Positions 17,372 to 26,956 of a DNA stretch of 64,000 bases are shown here, in pieces. The stretch comes from Azonexus sp. (GTDB lineage: Bacteria > Pseudomonadota > Gammaproteobacteria > Burkholderiales > Rhodocyclaceae). The notes beneath the pieces were generated by a model that did not search any database, was not told the DNA's origin, and saw nothing but the letters and a program-made list of their open reading frames with translations. The stretch lies in NCBI RefSeq assembly GCF_023150235.1, contig NZ_JAKLLH010000011.1, positions 62,001-126,000 of the forward strand. Direction: 5' to 3'. How positions within the stretch are numbered: position 1 is the stretch's first letter; each line of letters starts with the position of its first letter. Position numbers and translations under genes: made by a program.

Positions 17372-18811
17372 TCATAGCACCGCTTCCACGGCCAGTTCAC
17401 CGGCGAACAGCCGGCCAAGGCGGCGCACCGCGTCTTCCAGCGCCGGCGTCATCGGGTTGCCGGCGTTCAGGCGCAGGCAGTTGCGGTACATGCCGCTGGC
17501 CGAGAACAGCTCGCCCGGCGTGTAGGACAGGCCGTCGGCCAGCGCCCGGTCGTAACAATGCATGGTGTCGATGCCTTCCGGCAGTTCGACCCACAGCACG
17601 TAACCGGCCTGCGGCTGGGCGATCCGCGTGCCGGCGGGAAAATAGCGGGCGACCGCATCGCTCAGCGCCGCCACCTGCTGCCGATAGGCGCTGCGCAGCT
17701 TGCGCAGATGGCGTTCGTAGGCGTTCGATTCGAGGTATTCGGCGAGCACCATCTGGGTCATCGGGTTGGTGCCGCCGCTGTTCAGCGTCTTCTGCATGCC
17801 CACCGCCTCGGCATAGCGGCCGGCAGCGACGAAGCCGATGCGCAAGGCCGGCGACAGGCATTTCGAGAACGAGGCGCAGAGCATCACATTGCCGCTGCGG
17901 TCGAAGGCCTTGATCGGCCAGGGCCGCGCGTTGCCGTGGTAGAGATCGCCGTAGATGTCGTCCTCGATCAGCGGAATATTGCGCTCGGCAGCGAGCGCTG
18001 CCAGGCGCCGCTTGTTTTCCTCGGGCATCACGCAGCCAAGCGGATTGCTGCCGTTGGAAACGATCAGGCAGGCGGCGATGTTGCCGTAGCGCGAGGCCAG
18101 TTCGAGCGCCTCGACCGACATCCCGGTGCGCGGGTCGGTCGGGATTTCCAGCGCCTTGAGGCCGAGGCTCTCCAGTAATTGCAGCATCAGGTAATAGGCC
18201 GGCGACTCGACGGCGACGGTATCGCCCGCTCGGGTCACCGCGCGCAGGCACAGGCCGAGGGCCTCGGTGCAGGCATTGGTGACGATCATTTCCTCCGGCG
18301 CCAGCGGCCCGCCCCAGGCCAGCGAACGGCGGACCAGCTGGCGGATCAGCGCCGGCAGGTCGTTGCGGCCGTGGCTGCCGGCTTCGAGCAGGTGCGGATG
18401 GCGGCGCGCGACGCCGGCGTAGAGGCGGTGCAAGGCGGCGATCGGCAGCAGTTCGTTGGCCGGGAAGGCGATGGCCAGCGGCGCCACGCCGGGGCGGCTG
18501 CCGTCTTCGAGAATGCGGGCGATGCGCTGCGAGATTTCGACCGGCATCGCCGTCACCGGCGTCGAGCGCAGCTGCAAGGCCAGGCTCTCGGCGCGCGCCC
18601 GGCGGACAAAATAGCCGGACTGCGGGCGGGCCTCGACCAGGCCGCGATCCTCCAGCTGGCGCAAGGCCTGGACCACGGTCGACACCGACAGCCGGCGTTC
18701 TTCGGCCAGGCGCCGCACCGAGGGCAGGCGGTCGCCGCAGGCGAGCACGCCGTCGGCGATCATCCCGGCCAGTTCGCCGGCGAGTTTTTCGTAACGCAGT
18801 TCTTCAGCCAT
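17372..18811 (-). CDS. MocR-type GntR regulator with aminotransferase domain
   Basis: A 479-residue fusion of a GntR winged helix (about residues 1-75; GDRLPSVRRLAEERRLSVST) and a class-I aminotransferase fold that binds PLP, with the lysine in SFSKCLSPALRIGF. Such proteins sense PLP or amino-acid adducts and usually control a divergent gene. The divergent neighbours are DUF2917-azlC-azlD, so control of branched-chain amino-acid export is a reasonable inference. The ATG at 18811 has GGAG 8 nt upstream. Inverted ACTGTATTGGT-like sites lie in the shared intergenic region. Confidence 0.93.
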   Translation of the reverse strand: MAEELRYEKLAGELAGMIADGVLACGDRLPSVRRLAEERRLSVSTVVQALRQLEDRGLVEARPQSGYFVRRARAESLALQLRSTPVTAMPVEISQRIARILEDGSRPGVAPLAIAFPANELLPIAALHRLYAGVARRHPHLLEAGSHGRNDLPALIRQLVRRSLAWGGPLAPEEMIVTNACTEALGLCLRAVTRAGDTVAVESPAYYLMLQLLESLGLKALEIPTDPRTGMSVEALELASRYGNIAACLIVSNGSNPLGCVMPEENKRRLAALAAERNIPLIEDDIYGDLYHGNARPWPIKAFDRSGNVMLCASFSKCLSPALRIGFVAAGRYAEAVGMQKTLNSGGTNPMTQMVLAEYLESNAYERHLRKLRSAYRQQVAALSDAVARYFPAGTRIAQPQAGYVLWVELPEGIDTMHCYDRALADGLSYTPGELFSASGMYRNCLRLNAGNPMTPALEDAVRRLGRLFAGELAVEAVL

Positions 18812-18853
18812 CGCAGAGACTCCGGGCAAGCAGCACAGTTGGCATATTTTTCG

Positions 18854-18920
18854 ACCAACACAGTTTCACCACAAACACACTGTATTGGTCACAATTTCAC
18901 TTTATTGCTACTGTATCAGC
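18854..18920. promoter_or_regulatory. Candidate MocR operator between the regulator and azlCD
   Basis: ACCAACACAGT (18854-18864) and ACTGTATTGGT (18879-18889) form an 11-bp inverted repeat with one mismatch. A third half-site, ACTGTATCAG, begins at 18910, in direct orientation and 31 nt (about three turns) from the second. This spacing suits dimeric GntR/MocR binding. The region is much richer in A/T than the flanking genes. Confidence 0.6.
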
Positions 18921-18994
18921 AAACGGCGCTTACCTAAACTGATCGCTCATCGCATCAAGCGCACTTCACGGTGCGCCACTACAGGAGCCCTCAA

Positions 18995-19333
18995 ATGAAA
19001 CTCGGAGCCCCCCGCACCCCCAGCCGCCCCTGGCTGGAACTGCAACTGCACGACAACCAGCCGCTGCGCCTGGAACATGCCCGCGGCCTGACCCTGCGCG
19101 GCATTGCCGGTCGCGTCTGGATCACGCTGGCAGGCGAGGCCGAGGACATTTTCCTGATGCCGGGCGAGGAATACGAAATTCCGCGCAACGCCCTGCTGCT
19201 GATCGAAGGCATCGGCGAAGCCAGCGTCGCGCTGCTCAAGCCCGTCCGCTACCCGTGGCTGCAGGCGCTGTTCAAGCGCCGCCAGGCACCGGTGCCAACG
19301 CTAACCCCGGGCTGGAGCCTGCAGTGCAACTGA
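18995..19333 (+). CDS. DUF2917 domain protein
   Basis: A 112-residue protein of unknown function that matches the DUF2917 pattern: LHDNQPLRLEHARGLTL, then GRVWITLAGEAEDIFLMPGEEYEI, a small cupin-like beta-strand domain. AGGAG lies 8 nt before the ATG. Its end overlaps azlC by 10 nt, and it lies divergent from the MocR regulator, so it is probably the first gene of an azlCD transcript. No signal peptide is visible. Confidence 0.8.
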   Translation: MKLGAPRTPSRPWLELQLHDNQPLRLEHARGLTLRGIAGRVWITLAGEAEDIFLMPGEEYEIPRNALLLIEGIGEASVALLKPVRYPWLQALFKRRQAPVPTLTPGWSLQCN

Positions 19334-20058
19334 AGCTTCTTTCCCGCCTCAGCCGGGGCGACGCGCCCTGGCTGCAGGGCGCCCGCGCCGGCTTCGTCGC
19401 CTTCCTGCCGCTCTCGGTCGGGCTGATTCCGTGGGCGCTGGTGGTCGGCATGGCAATGACCAGCGCCGGCTTCACCCCGGCCCAGGCGATGGGCATGAAC
19501 ATCATCGTCTTTGCCGGCACCGCCCAGCTCGGCACCCTGCCCTTGATCGTCGACGGTGCGCCCTTGTGGCTGATCGTCGCCACCGGGCTGGCGCTCAACC
19601 TGCGCTTCGTCATCTTCAGTGCCGCCATCGCCCCCAGCTTTGCCGGCATCGGCACGCCGATGCGCTGGTTTGCCGGGCACTTTCTCACCGACGGCAGCTT
19701 CGCCTGCTGCTACGAACCGATGCGCAACGCCAGCGACCCGCACTGGCGGCTCGGCTACTACCTCGCCACCGGGCTGTGGAGCTGGCTGCTGTGGCAGAGC
19801 TTTGCGCTGATCGGCATCCATGCCGCGCACCTGCTGCCCAAAACCTGGTCGCTCGAATTCATGGCGACGATTGCGCTGATCGTGCTGCTGGTGCCGATGG
19901 CCAAGGTCCGCCCGATGCTGGTCGCGGCGCTGGCCGGCGGCGCCAGCGCGACGCTGCTGCGCAACATGCCGTTGCGCCTCGGCGTCGTCACCGGTATCTG
20001 CGTCGGGATTGCCGCCGGCTTTGCCGCCGAACACTGGCAGGAGAAAAAGGATGACTGA
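19324..20058 (+). CDS. azlC: Branched-chain amino-acid exporter, large subunit AzlC
   Basis: Large membrane subunit of an AzlCD exporter (branched-chain amino acids in characterised examples). The 244-residue protein carries GFVAFLPLSVGLIPWALVVG and an AQLGTLPLI segment typical of the family, plus several membrane helices. The GTG at 19324, preceded by GGAG at 19313, starts it inside the end of the DUF2917 gene; no ATG fits better. It overlaps azlD by 8 nt. Confidence 0.92.
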   Translation: MQLKLLSRLSRGDAPWLQGARAGFVAFLPLSVGLIPWALVVGMAMTSAGFTPAQAMGMNIIVFAGTAQLGTLPLIVDGAPLWLIVATGLALNLRFVIFSAAIAPSFAGIGTPMRWFAGHFLTDGSFACCYEPMRNASDPHWRLGYYLATGLWSWLLWQSFALIGIHAAHLLPKTWSLEFMATIALIVLLVPMAKVRPMLVAALAGGASATLLRNMPLRLGVVTGICVGIAAGFAAEHWQEKKDD

Positions 20059-20374
20059 CGAACTCTGGCTGTGGCTGACCTTCATCCTGCTCGGCCTGAC
20101 CACGACCCTGCCGCGCGCCGGCTTCATCGTCGCCGGCAACCGCGTCAGCCTGCCGCCGACCCTGCAACGCGCGCTGCGCTACGCCCCGGCGGCAGCCCTG
20201 GCGGCGATTGTCGTCCCCGACGTGCTGGTGGTCGGCGGCGAACTGGCGCCGCTCAACCCCAAACTCGCCGGCGCCATCGCCGCCGTGGTCGCGGCCAGCC
20301 TGTGGCGCAACCCCTGGCTGCCCTTCATCGCCGGCATGGGCGTCTTGCTGGCGCTGCAAAAACTGCTGCCCTGA
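20051..20374 (+). CDS. azlD: Branched-chain amino-acid exporter, small subunit AzlD
   Basis: A 107-residue small partner of AzlC with three or four membrane helices and the family pattern LPRAGFIVAG...LRYAPAAALAAIVVPD. The ATG overlaps the azlC stop (ATGACTGA), so the two are translationally coupled. Last gene of the DUF2917-azlCD group. Confidence 0.92.
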   Translation: MTDELWLWLTFILLGLTTTLPRAGFIVAGNRVSLPPTLQRALRYAPAAALAAIVVPDVLVVGGELAPLNPKLAGAIAAVVAASLWRNPWLPFIAGMGVLLALQKLLP

Positions 20375-20401
20375 ACCTTGCACACCAGAATCAAACAACA
20401 A

Positions 20402-20442
20402 CTTGGCGGAGAGGAAGGGATTCGCACCCTTGTGCCAGATTG
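20402..20442 (-). repeat. Partial duplicate of the tRNA-Ser 3' end (att-like)
   Basis: Forty-one bases match 20604-20644 with one mismatch (20426), covering the CCA end, acceptor strand and T-arm of the tRNA-Ser gene 202 nt to the right. The rest of the tRNA is missing. Direct duplication of a tRNA 3' end is what integration of an island or phage leaves behind, so this may be a relic attachment site; a tRNA pseudogene is the alternative. Confidence 0.7.
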
Positions 20443-20550
20443 CGATTGCCCTGGTTCCCGCCTCGGTTTTGCTGATCGTAGCCATTGGTCTGGTACACTC
20501 CGGGTTTTTAAGTGTACCGAAAGTGTACTGCAGAGCGGTTCCGAATCGAA

Positions 20551-20591
20551 GACAATAAAAAAGCCAGCATTTAGCTGGCTTTTTTATTGTC
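20551..20591. terminator. Strong bidirectional terminator hairpin
   Basis: Perfect 18-bp stem GACAATAAAAAAGCCAGC / GCTGGCTTTTTTATTGTC around the loop ATTTA. It has T-runs on both strands, so it can end tRNA-Ser on the minus strand and also transcripts from the left. Confidence 0.9.
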
Positions 20592-20606
20592 TTTAAATCA
20601 AAGACT

Positions 20607-20699
20607 TGGCGGAGAGGAAGGGATTCGAACCCTTGTGCCAGATTTCTCTGACCATCCGATTTCGAGTCGGCGCCGTTATGTCCACTTCGGTACCTCTCC
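20607..20699 (-). tRNA. tRNA-Ser(CGA)
   Basis: A 93-nt class II tRNA with encoded CCA. The acceptor stem is GGAGAGG / CCTCTCC, the anticodon loop CTCGAAA has CGA at 20662-20664, a long variable arm is present, and the T-loop is GGTTCGAATCC. It reads UCG serine codons. A strong terminator follows, then a partial copy of its 3' end. Confidence 0.95.
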
Positions 20700-20725
20700 G
20701 GAAGGATGAGATAATAGCACAAGCG

Positions 20726-22141
20726 ATGCGTAGAATAACAGCCCTTCTCCTCCTGATCCTCACTCTTTTCGTGGCCGCCTGCGGCGACGGCGCCCTGCCG
20801 TTTCCGACACCGGCGCAGCACGATCTTGTGGTGCTTACCCGCAACGGCCCGCTCAGCTATCTTTCTGGCGAAGACAGCAGCGTCGGCGGGCTGGAGCGCG
20901 ATCTGATCGAAGCTTTTGCCCAGGAACTCGGGGTCGGCGTCAGCTATCGCGTGGTAGCACCCGGCGAATTCGAGGCACAGGTGCGTCGCGGCGATTATCA
21001 CCTTGCCGCTGCCTGGCTCTCGCCTCACGCCGAAGGCAGCCTGCAGGCCACGCCACCGATTTTTCTGACCCGCGACATACTGGCGCAGCACGAAGCATCG
21101 CTGCCGTTGACCAAGCTGGAACAGCTTGCCGGCAAAACCGTACATGCACTGGCCAGCACCCGGCAGGCAGCGACCCTGCATCGCCTGGCGCATCAGATTC
21201 CCGACCTGCGCGTGATCGAGGTAGGAGAAGGTGACATTCTCAAGCTGCTGCAGGCCCTGGGAGAACGCAAGGTCGATTACGTTGCGATGGATTCGCGCAT
21301 CGAAGATATTGCCAACCAGTTCGTCCCCAGCTTGCGCAGCACCCTGAAATTGTCCGATGAACGGCCTATCATCTGGCAACTCGGACCGCGTCCGAACAGC
21401 GAATTCATTGCCCGCGCCAACGCTTTTGTCGAGCGCGTGCAGCACGATGGGACGCTGGCCCGCATCGAAGAGCGCTATTTTGGCCACGTACGCCGGCTGA
21501 CGCAGGCCGATGTCACCCGCTTTCTCGCCGAAATCGAAACCACCCTGCCCAAGTTTCGCCGCCATTTTGAATCGGCGGAGGCTCTGACCGGTATCGACTG
21601 GCGGCTGACGGCGGCGATTGCTTACCAGGAATCGCACTGGGATCCCAATGCGATCAGCCCGACCAACGTGCGCGGCATCATGATGCTGACCGAGGATACC
21701 GCCGACCACCTCGGCGTCGGCAACCGTCTCAACCCCCGCGAAAGCATCATCGCCGGCGCCCGCTACCTGGTGCAGTTGAAGGAAGCCCTGGACCCGGAAA
21801 TCGAAGAGCCGGACCGCACCTGGCTGGCACTCTCGGCCTACAACCTCGGCCCCGGCAACGCAGCTGCGAGCCGCCGCCTGGCACGCGAACTCGGCGCCAA
21901 TCCCAATCTCTGGTTCGAGATGAAGCGCATCCTGCCGCTGCTGGCTCAGCGCAAATACTACGAGCGGATCAAATCCGGCCGTGCGCGCGGTGGCGAAGCG
22001 GTGATTCTGGTCGAGAACATCCGCAGTTACTACGACATCCTGCTGCGGCACGAAAGTCCGTGGCAAGCCCCGCCCACCGGCTCGAATCCGGCCGCAGAAC
22101 TATCGGCCAGCAAGCATGCCAAGCCGGGCCGAAAGCGCTAG
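20726..22141 (+). CDS. mltF: Membrane-bound lytic murein transglycosylase F
   Basis: Cleaves peptidoglycan glycan strands to 1,6-anhydro products at the outer membrane. The 471-residue protein has a lipoprotein signal with lipobox VAAC (Cys19), an N-terminal solute-binding-protein-like domain (about 35-265) and a C-terminal SLT domain with the catalytic glutamate in AYQESHWDP, followed by RGIMMLTEDTADHLG. The frame opens upstream into tRNA-Ser, so I chose the ATG that starts the signal peptide. Confidence 0.95.
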   Translation: MRRITALLLLILTLFVAACGDGALPFPTPAQHDLVVLTRNGPLSYLSGEDSSVGGLERDLIEAFAQELGVGVSYRVVAPGEFEAQVRRGDYHLAAAWLSPHAEGSLQATPPIFLTRDILAQHEASLPLTKLEQLAGKTVHALASTRQAATLHRLAHQIPDLRVIEVGEGDILKLLQALGERKVDYVAMDSRIEDIANQFVPSLRSTLKLSDERPIIWQLGPRPNSEFIARANAFVERVQHDGTLARIEERYFGHVRRLTQADVTRFLAEIETTLPKFRRHFESAEALTGIDWRLTAAIAYQESHWDPNAISPTNVRGIMMLTEDTADHLGVGNRLNPRESIIAGARYLVQLKEALDPEIEEPDRTWLALSAYNLGPGNAAASRRLARELGANPNLWFEMKRILPLLAQRKYYERIKSGRARGGEAVILVENIRSYYDILLRHESPWQAPPTGSNPAAELSASKHAKPGRKR

Positions 22142-22185
22142 CCGCTCCGCTCCTCCACCAACAAGTCGCACGCGGACGACTCCGC

Positions 22186-23067
22186 CTACCCTCGCGCCAC
22201 AAGATTGCGCCGCAGCCAGGTCAACATGTCTTCCCAGATCGCCCGTTGCTCGCGCGGCGGCGGCATCGCACTGGCGTGCGGCAGCTCGATGGTGATCACC
22301 GGCACGTTCTTGTGCACGCCGCCGTAGTTACCCAGCGAACCGGGATAGACGCCGAGGCGATTGAGCGTCAGCTGGCCGAAGCGGCGCGGCTGGCGGGCCG
22401 GGCCGTCGTAGTCGAGCAGGCCGTAAGGCGCGTGCAGGCTGACGATGACATCAGGCCGGAACTGCGCGATCTCGGCCTCCAGCCAGCGGGTTTCCGGCTC
22501 GGAGGCGGCTTTCTGGCCGGGAAAGCGGCGGGGATCGCGGTCAGTCTTGCGCTGCCAGTAGGCGTGCGCGTCCTGCCCCCAGTCCGGGGTGCTGAAATTG
22601 CGGTTGAGATCGACGCCGTTGGCATTGACCCGGCTGGGCCGGGCGGCCAGCAGGCCGTCCGGGTTGGCAATCGGGATCACCCGCCAGTGGTAATGCCCGG
22701 CTTCGCCCTCCCGCATCCAGGGCAGCCAGCGAAAGACCAGCGCCGCCGAGGTCAGTTCGTCGCCATGAATGCCGCCTATCACCAGCACCCGCGGCGCACG
22801 CCCGGCCACCGCCGGCTTGCCCTGGCTCGCCAGTTTTTTGACCGGCGGCGGCAGGTCGCGCAGCATCAGCGCCCGCCCCTGCGCCGAACGCTGCGCCGCC
22901 GGCTGCAAGCCCAAGGCCCGGCACTGCGCTGCCGGCACGCTCTTGAGCCGCTTGCCGACCGCCGCACACCAGTCGTCGCCGGCCTGCCCCGCCACCGGCA
23001 GGGCGAGCGCCAGCCAGGCCAGGGAGCAAAACGCAGAAAAGCGGAAACGACGGGCAATGGCGAACAT
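22186..23067 (-). CDS. Secreted M14-family zinc carboxypeptidase
   Basis: A 293-residue protein with an N-terminal signal peptide (about 28 residues, ending near AGQAGDD) and the M14 zinc ligands: HGDE around residue 100 and a later histidine in VSLHAPYG. NANGVDLNRNF is the substrate-binding segment and TIELPHA holds the catalytic glutamate. This resembles MpaA-type peptidases that trim murein peptides, but a periplasmic location and the exact substrate are inference. Convergent with mltF, whose product also acts on the wall. Confidence 0.88.
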   Translation of the reverse strand: MFAIARRFRFSAFCSLAWLALALPVAGQAGDDWCAAVGKRLKSVPAAQCRALGLQPAAQRSAQGRALMLRDLPPPVKKLASQGKPAVAGRAPRVLVIGGIHGDELTSAALVFRWLPWMREGEAGHYHWRVIPIANPDGLLAARPSRVNANGVDLNRNFSTPDWGQDAHAYWQRKTDRDPRRFPGQKAASEPETRWLEAEIAQFRPDVIVSLHAPYGLLDYDGPARQPRRFGQLTLNRLGVYPGSLGNYGGVHKNVPVITIELPHASAMPPPREQRAIWEDMLTWLRRNLVARG

Positions 23068-23128
23068 GCGGACAGACCGGCAAGGGTTGAGTCAGCCCAA
23101 TATGATGCCTCAGACCGGGGCTGAAGTC

Positions 23129-23144
23129 CTATAATCGACGGTTT
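23129..23144 (+). promoter_or_regulatory. Candidate serS promoter -10 region
   Basis: CTATAATCGACGGTTT, identical to the 16-mer before efp, contains TATAAT 51 nt before the serS ATG. No clear -35 hexamer is visible. Confidence 0.45.
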
Positions 23145-23155
23145 ATGGCCGTTTT

Positions 23156-24472
<1,317 letters not shown>

Positions 24473-24496
24473 GGCGGGTTGGGGTTTGCTTGAAGA

Positions 24497-24530
24497 ACGG
24501 CGCCGGGGGTACGGCGCCGTTTTTGTTTTG
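24497..24530 (+). terminator. Rho-independent terminator after serS
   Basis: Stem ACGGCGCCG / CGGCGCCGT with loop GGGGTA, then TTTTGTTTTG, 24 nt after the serS stop. Confidence 0.9.
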
Positions 24531-24852
24531 GCTAACGAATTAGTCGAGAATGCACACTGGGAATCGGGTCAGCTCTCTCCTTGGCTAAAGGTTTGGGCTA
24601 CGATGTCCGTCCTCGCCTCCCGCCGCAATGCCCAATCTCATAGCGAACCCAACTCTTACAATCCCAATCAGCACGGCCTCACCCACAAAAGAGTCCGCCA
24701 CCTCCCTGCCCACTGACGACATAAACGCATAACCACCAGCCTGAAACTTTCCATGCCTTCAAAAACAAAGAAATGCGAGCAATCGGCAAATACCGCACGT
24801 CAAGGCTGGTACACGCGGTGTGGTATGTGTTGAAAACAGGAGAATTGCACTG
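24531..24852. other. Left junction of a lower-GC island; no gene seen
   Basis: Base composition drops sharply after the serS terminator. I find no integrase, insertion-sequence end or family-like frame. AGGAG at 24838-24842 is the ribosome-binding site of the next gene, so its promoter should lie in the last 100 bases, but no clear hexamer pair stands out. Confidence 0.5.
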
Positions 24853-26244
24853 ATGAAATTTCATTTTGAAAACCTTGGCTTGCTGGATGAAGCAGATATT
24901 GAACTGGCAGATCTCACGCTAATTTGCGGTGAAAACAATACTGGCAAAACCTACGCCACCTACGCTGTTTATGGATTTTTGCGCAGTTGGCGGGCGATTC
25001 TGCGATTCGTGCTTGAGGATGAAATTAACGCATTGCTCAAAGACGCTCAGCAATACCGCATTGATCTGGTCGCAATGTTTGAGGGAAAAGTTGATGCATA
25101 TCTAGAGAAGATGGGAAGTGAATATGTCAGTGGTTTGCCACGTGCATTTGCTACCGAGAGCAATGTTTTTGAGCACACGATTTGCGCCCTTTATTCCTGT
25201 AAAGCAACTGATTTCCTGACGCGTAGCTACCAACTAACGGTGCAAGCGGGCGCCAGTGGCAAGGTGTTGGCCACGCTCAAAAAAGAAGCTGGCAGTACGA
25301 TGCTTGATGTTCTGGTGGCCGATACTGAAGTACTACAGCAACCTTTTGGAGGATTGAGTAACTTTATCTCAGATGCGATTGCCGACATTGTCTTTGCTCA
25401 ACACTTGCCCCGTGTCCACATTGCCAGTGCGGAGCGTACCGGGGCCGCTATTTTCCGCAAAGAATTGGATATGGCCCGAACTCGTATGCTTAAGGCCATT
25501 CATCAGATCGACTCCAAGGAACTCAAGAGCAATCCTTTCAAAATCCTTCAAGAGATTGATGGTGGCTACGCTTGGCCGGTAGAAGACAATGTAGAGTTTG
25601 TGCGCCAGCTTGAAGACATCGACAAACGCACAGGAGAGATGGCCGAAGCCCATCCTGAGTTGCTGTCGGCCTTCGATACCATCATTGGTGGCAGTTACAA
25701 AGTGGTGAAACAACAACTGGTGTTTCAGGCCAAAGGAGCGGGCAAACAGCGTTTCACCATGAACGAGGCATCTAGTTGTATCCGCGCCTTACTAGATGTT
25801 GGCTTTTATCTGCGCTGCAGAGCCAAAGCGGGTGACTTATTCATCATTGATGAGCCTGAACTAAATCTTCACCCGAAAAACCAGCGTGGTTTTGCACGCT
25901 TGGTCGCTCGCATGGTGAATGCTGGAATTAAGGTGTTCATTACGACCCACAGTGACTATCTGGTTAAGGAACTGAATACGCTGATCATGCTGAATCAGCG
26001 TACCTCACACACCCAGGCTGTGCAGCGGAAAAATGGCTACGATGAGGCGGAGTTGATCGACCCACAGCGTATCCGCCTCTACACTACCGGTGTCAAAAAA
26101 GCGATCTCTGGTCGCGGCAAGGTACGAACGTTGGTTTCGGCAACGATTTATCCTGATCGTGGGATTGAGGTGACCACCTTCGATGACACTATCGAAATCA
26201 TGAATGCTATCCAGAGCGAAATTCTCTACGGGGGTGATCTCTGA
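24853..26244 (+). CDS. OLD/ABC-type AAA ATPase, probable defence component
   Basis: A 463-residue ATPase. Walker A is GENNTGKT (K32) right after a MKFHFENLGLLDEADIE-like strand, typical of RecF/OLD/AAA_15 proteins; Walker B is LFIIDEPELNLHP (D333, E334), and THSDYL (H366) is the H-loop. The middle is helical and gives no recognisable domain, and no TOPRIM nuclease follows as in OLD proteins. Its stop overlaps the next gene's start by one base. Low GC and codon use unlike the flanks suggest transfer. By analogy with PARIS, Septu and similar systems it is likely the sensor/ATPase of a two-gene antiphage system; that is inference. Confidence 0.85.
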   Translation: MKFHFENLGLLDEADIELADLTLICGENNTGKTYATYAVYGFLRSWRAILRFVLEDEINALLKDAQQYRIDLVAMFEGKVDAYLEKMGSEYVSGLPRAFATESNVFEHTICALYSCKATDFLTRSYQLTVQAGASGKVLATLKKEAGSTMLDVLVADTEVLQQPFGGLSNFISDAIADIVFAQHLPRVHIASAERTGAAIFRKELDMARTRMLKAIHQIDSKELKSNPFKILQEIDGGYAWPVEDNVEFVRQLEDIDKRTGEMAEAHPELLSAFDTIIGGSYKVVKQQLVFQAKGAGKQRFTMNEASSCIRALLDVGFYLRCRAKAGDLFIIDEPELNLHPKNQRGFARLVARMVNAGIKVFITTHSDYLVKELNTLIMLNQRTSHTQAVQRKNGYDEAELIDPQRIRLYTTGVKKAISGRGKVRTLVSATIYPDRGIEVTTFDDTIEIMNAIQSEILYGGDL

Positions 26245-26816
26245 TGGCCTTGACAGCAGCTCTGCAACAATTACATGACTCATTGTCCTGCTGCACTTAC
26301 AACGGCGCCCAGCACTCCCATGTGTTAATAAAGGAGAGTTCTGCGGGAGCAAAACTAAAAAGCGTAACGCTCTCTGCATCCCCTGGTGACTGGTTCAGTT
26401 TTGACCCAGATACTGGCAGGGGCAAGGTTGCACAGATGTCGCCCTTGTTGGCCACGGGGCCGGCACACGACCATCACCGTGCATGCGATTGCGTGATCCT
26501 CATTAATCGCAACGGGCAGTTGACCGCGCTGTATGTGGATTTAAAATCAGGCAATCCTGTCGGCTATTCCGGCCAATTTAAAAGCACACGGCAATTTGTG
26601 CGTTATGCCTTAGGTTTGCTGGAAGAGTTTCATGGGAACAAGATCACACTGGCCGAAGAACGTTTTGTAGTGCTTTATGGCGGCAAACCCGCACTACTGC
26701 AAAAAACAACAACGGTACCAAAACCCAAAAAAATCGGGAAAACTCAGCCAGATAAGCCGCACAAGTGCGAAGTCCCACAGCCAGCAAGGTTGTATCTCAA
26801 AGAATTATTGACTTGA
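26244..26816 (+). CDS. Small partner protein with nuclease-like D...DxK signature
   Basis: A 190-residue protein I do not recognise. The central part, CDCVILINRNGQLTALYVDL followed by KSG, has D82 and D99-x-K101 on hydrophobic strands, then a helix with Q111. That is the layout of PD-(D/E)xK nucleases, where D, (D/E)xK and a following Q-bearing helix form the active site. The C-terminal third is basic (KKIGKTQPDKPHK). Coupled to the ATPase by TGATG, so probable effector of the pair. It is shorter than the DUF4435 proteins of PARIS and shows no HNH motif as in Septu. The nuclease call rests on the motif only. Confidence 0.7.
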   Translation: MALTAALQQLHDSLSCCTYNGAQHSHVLIKESSAGAKLKSVTLSASPGDWFSFDPDTGRGKVAQMSPLLATGPAHDHHRACDCVILINRNGQLTALYVDLKSGNPVGYSGQFKSTRQFVRYALGLLEEFHGNKITLAEERFVVLYGGKPALLQKTTTVPKPKKIGKTQPDKPHKCEVPQPARLYLKELLT

Positions 26817-26956
26817 GAACAATCAACGTAATTTTCTGATTGAACAGCAAATGACTGGTGCAATAACTTCCAACACCAAGTCATAAGACTACGGCCACTC
26901 AGGCCGACATCCCGCCCCCCCCCATCAAGGCAACCGCTACTCACAGCCCCCAAGCT

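Noticed and set aside
24531..24852. Insertion-sequence ends or integrase next to the low-GC ATPase island
   Set aside because: I searched both sides for inverted ends or a recombinase frame and found none; the mode of entry stays unknown.
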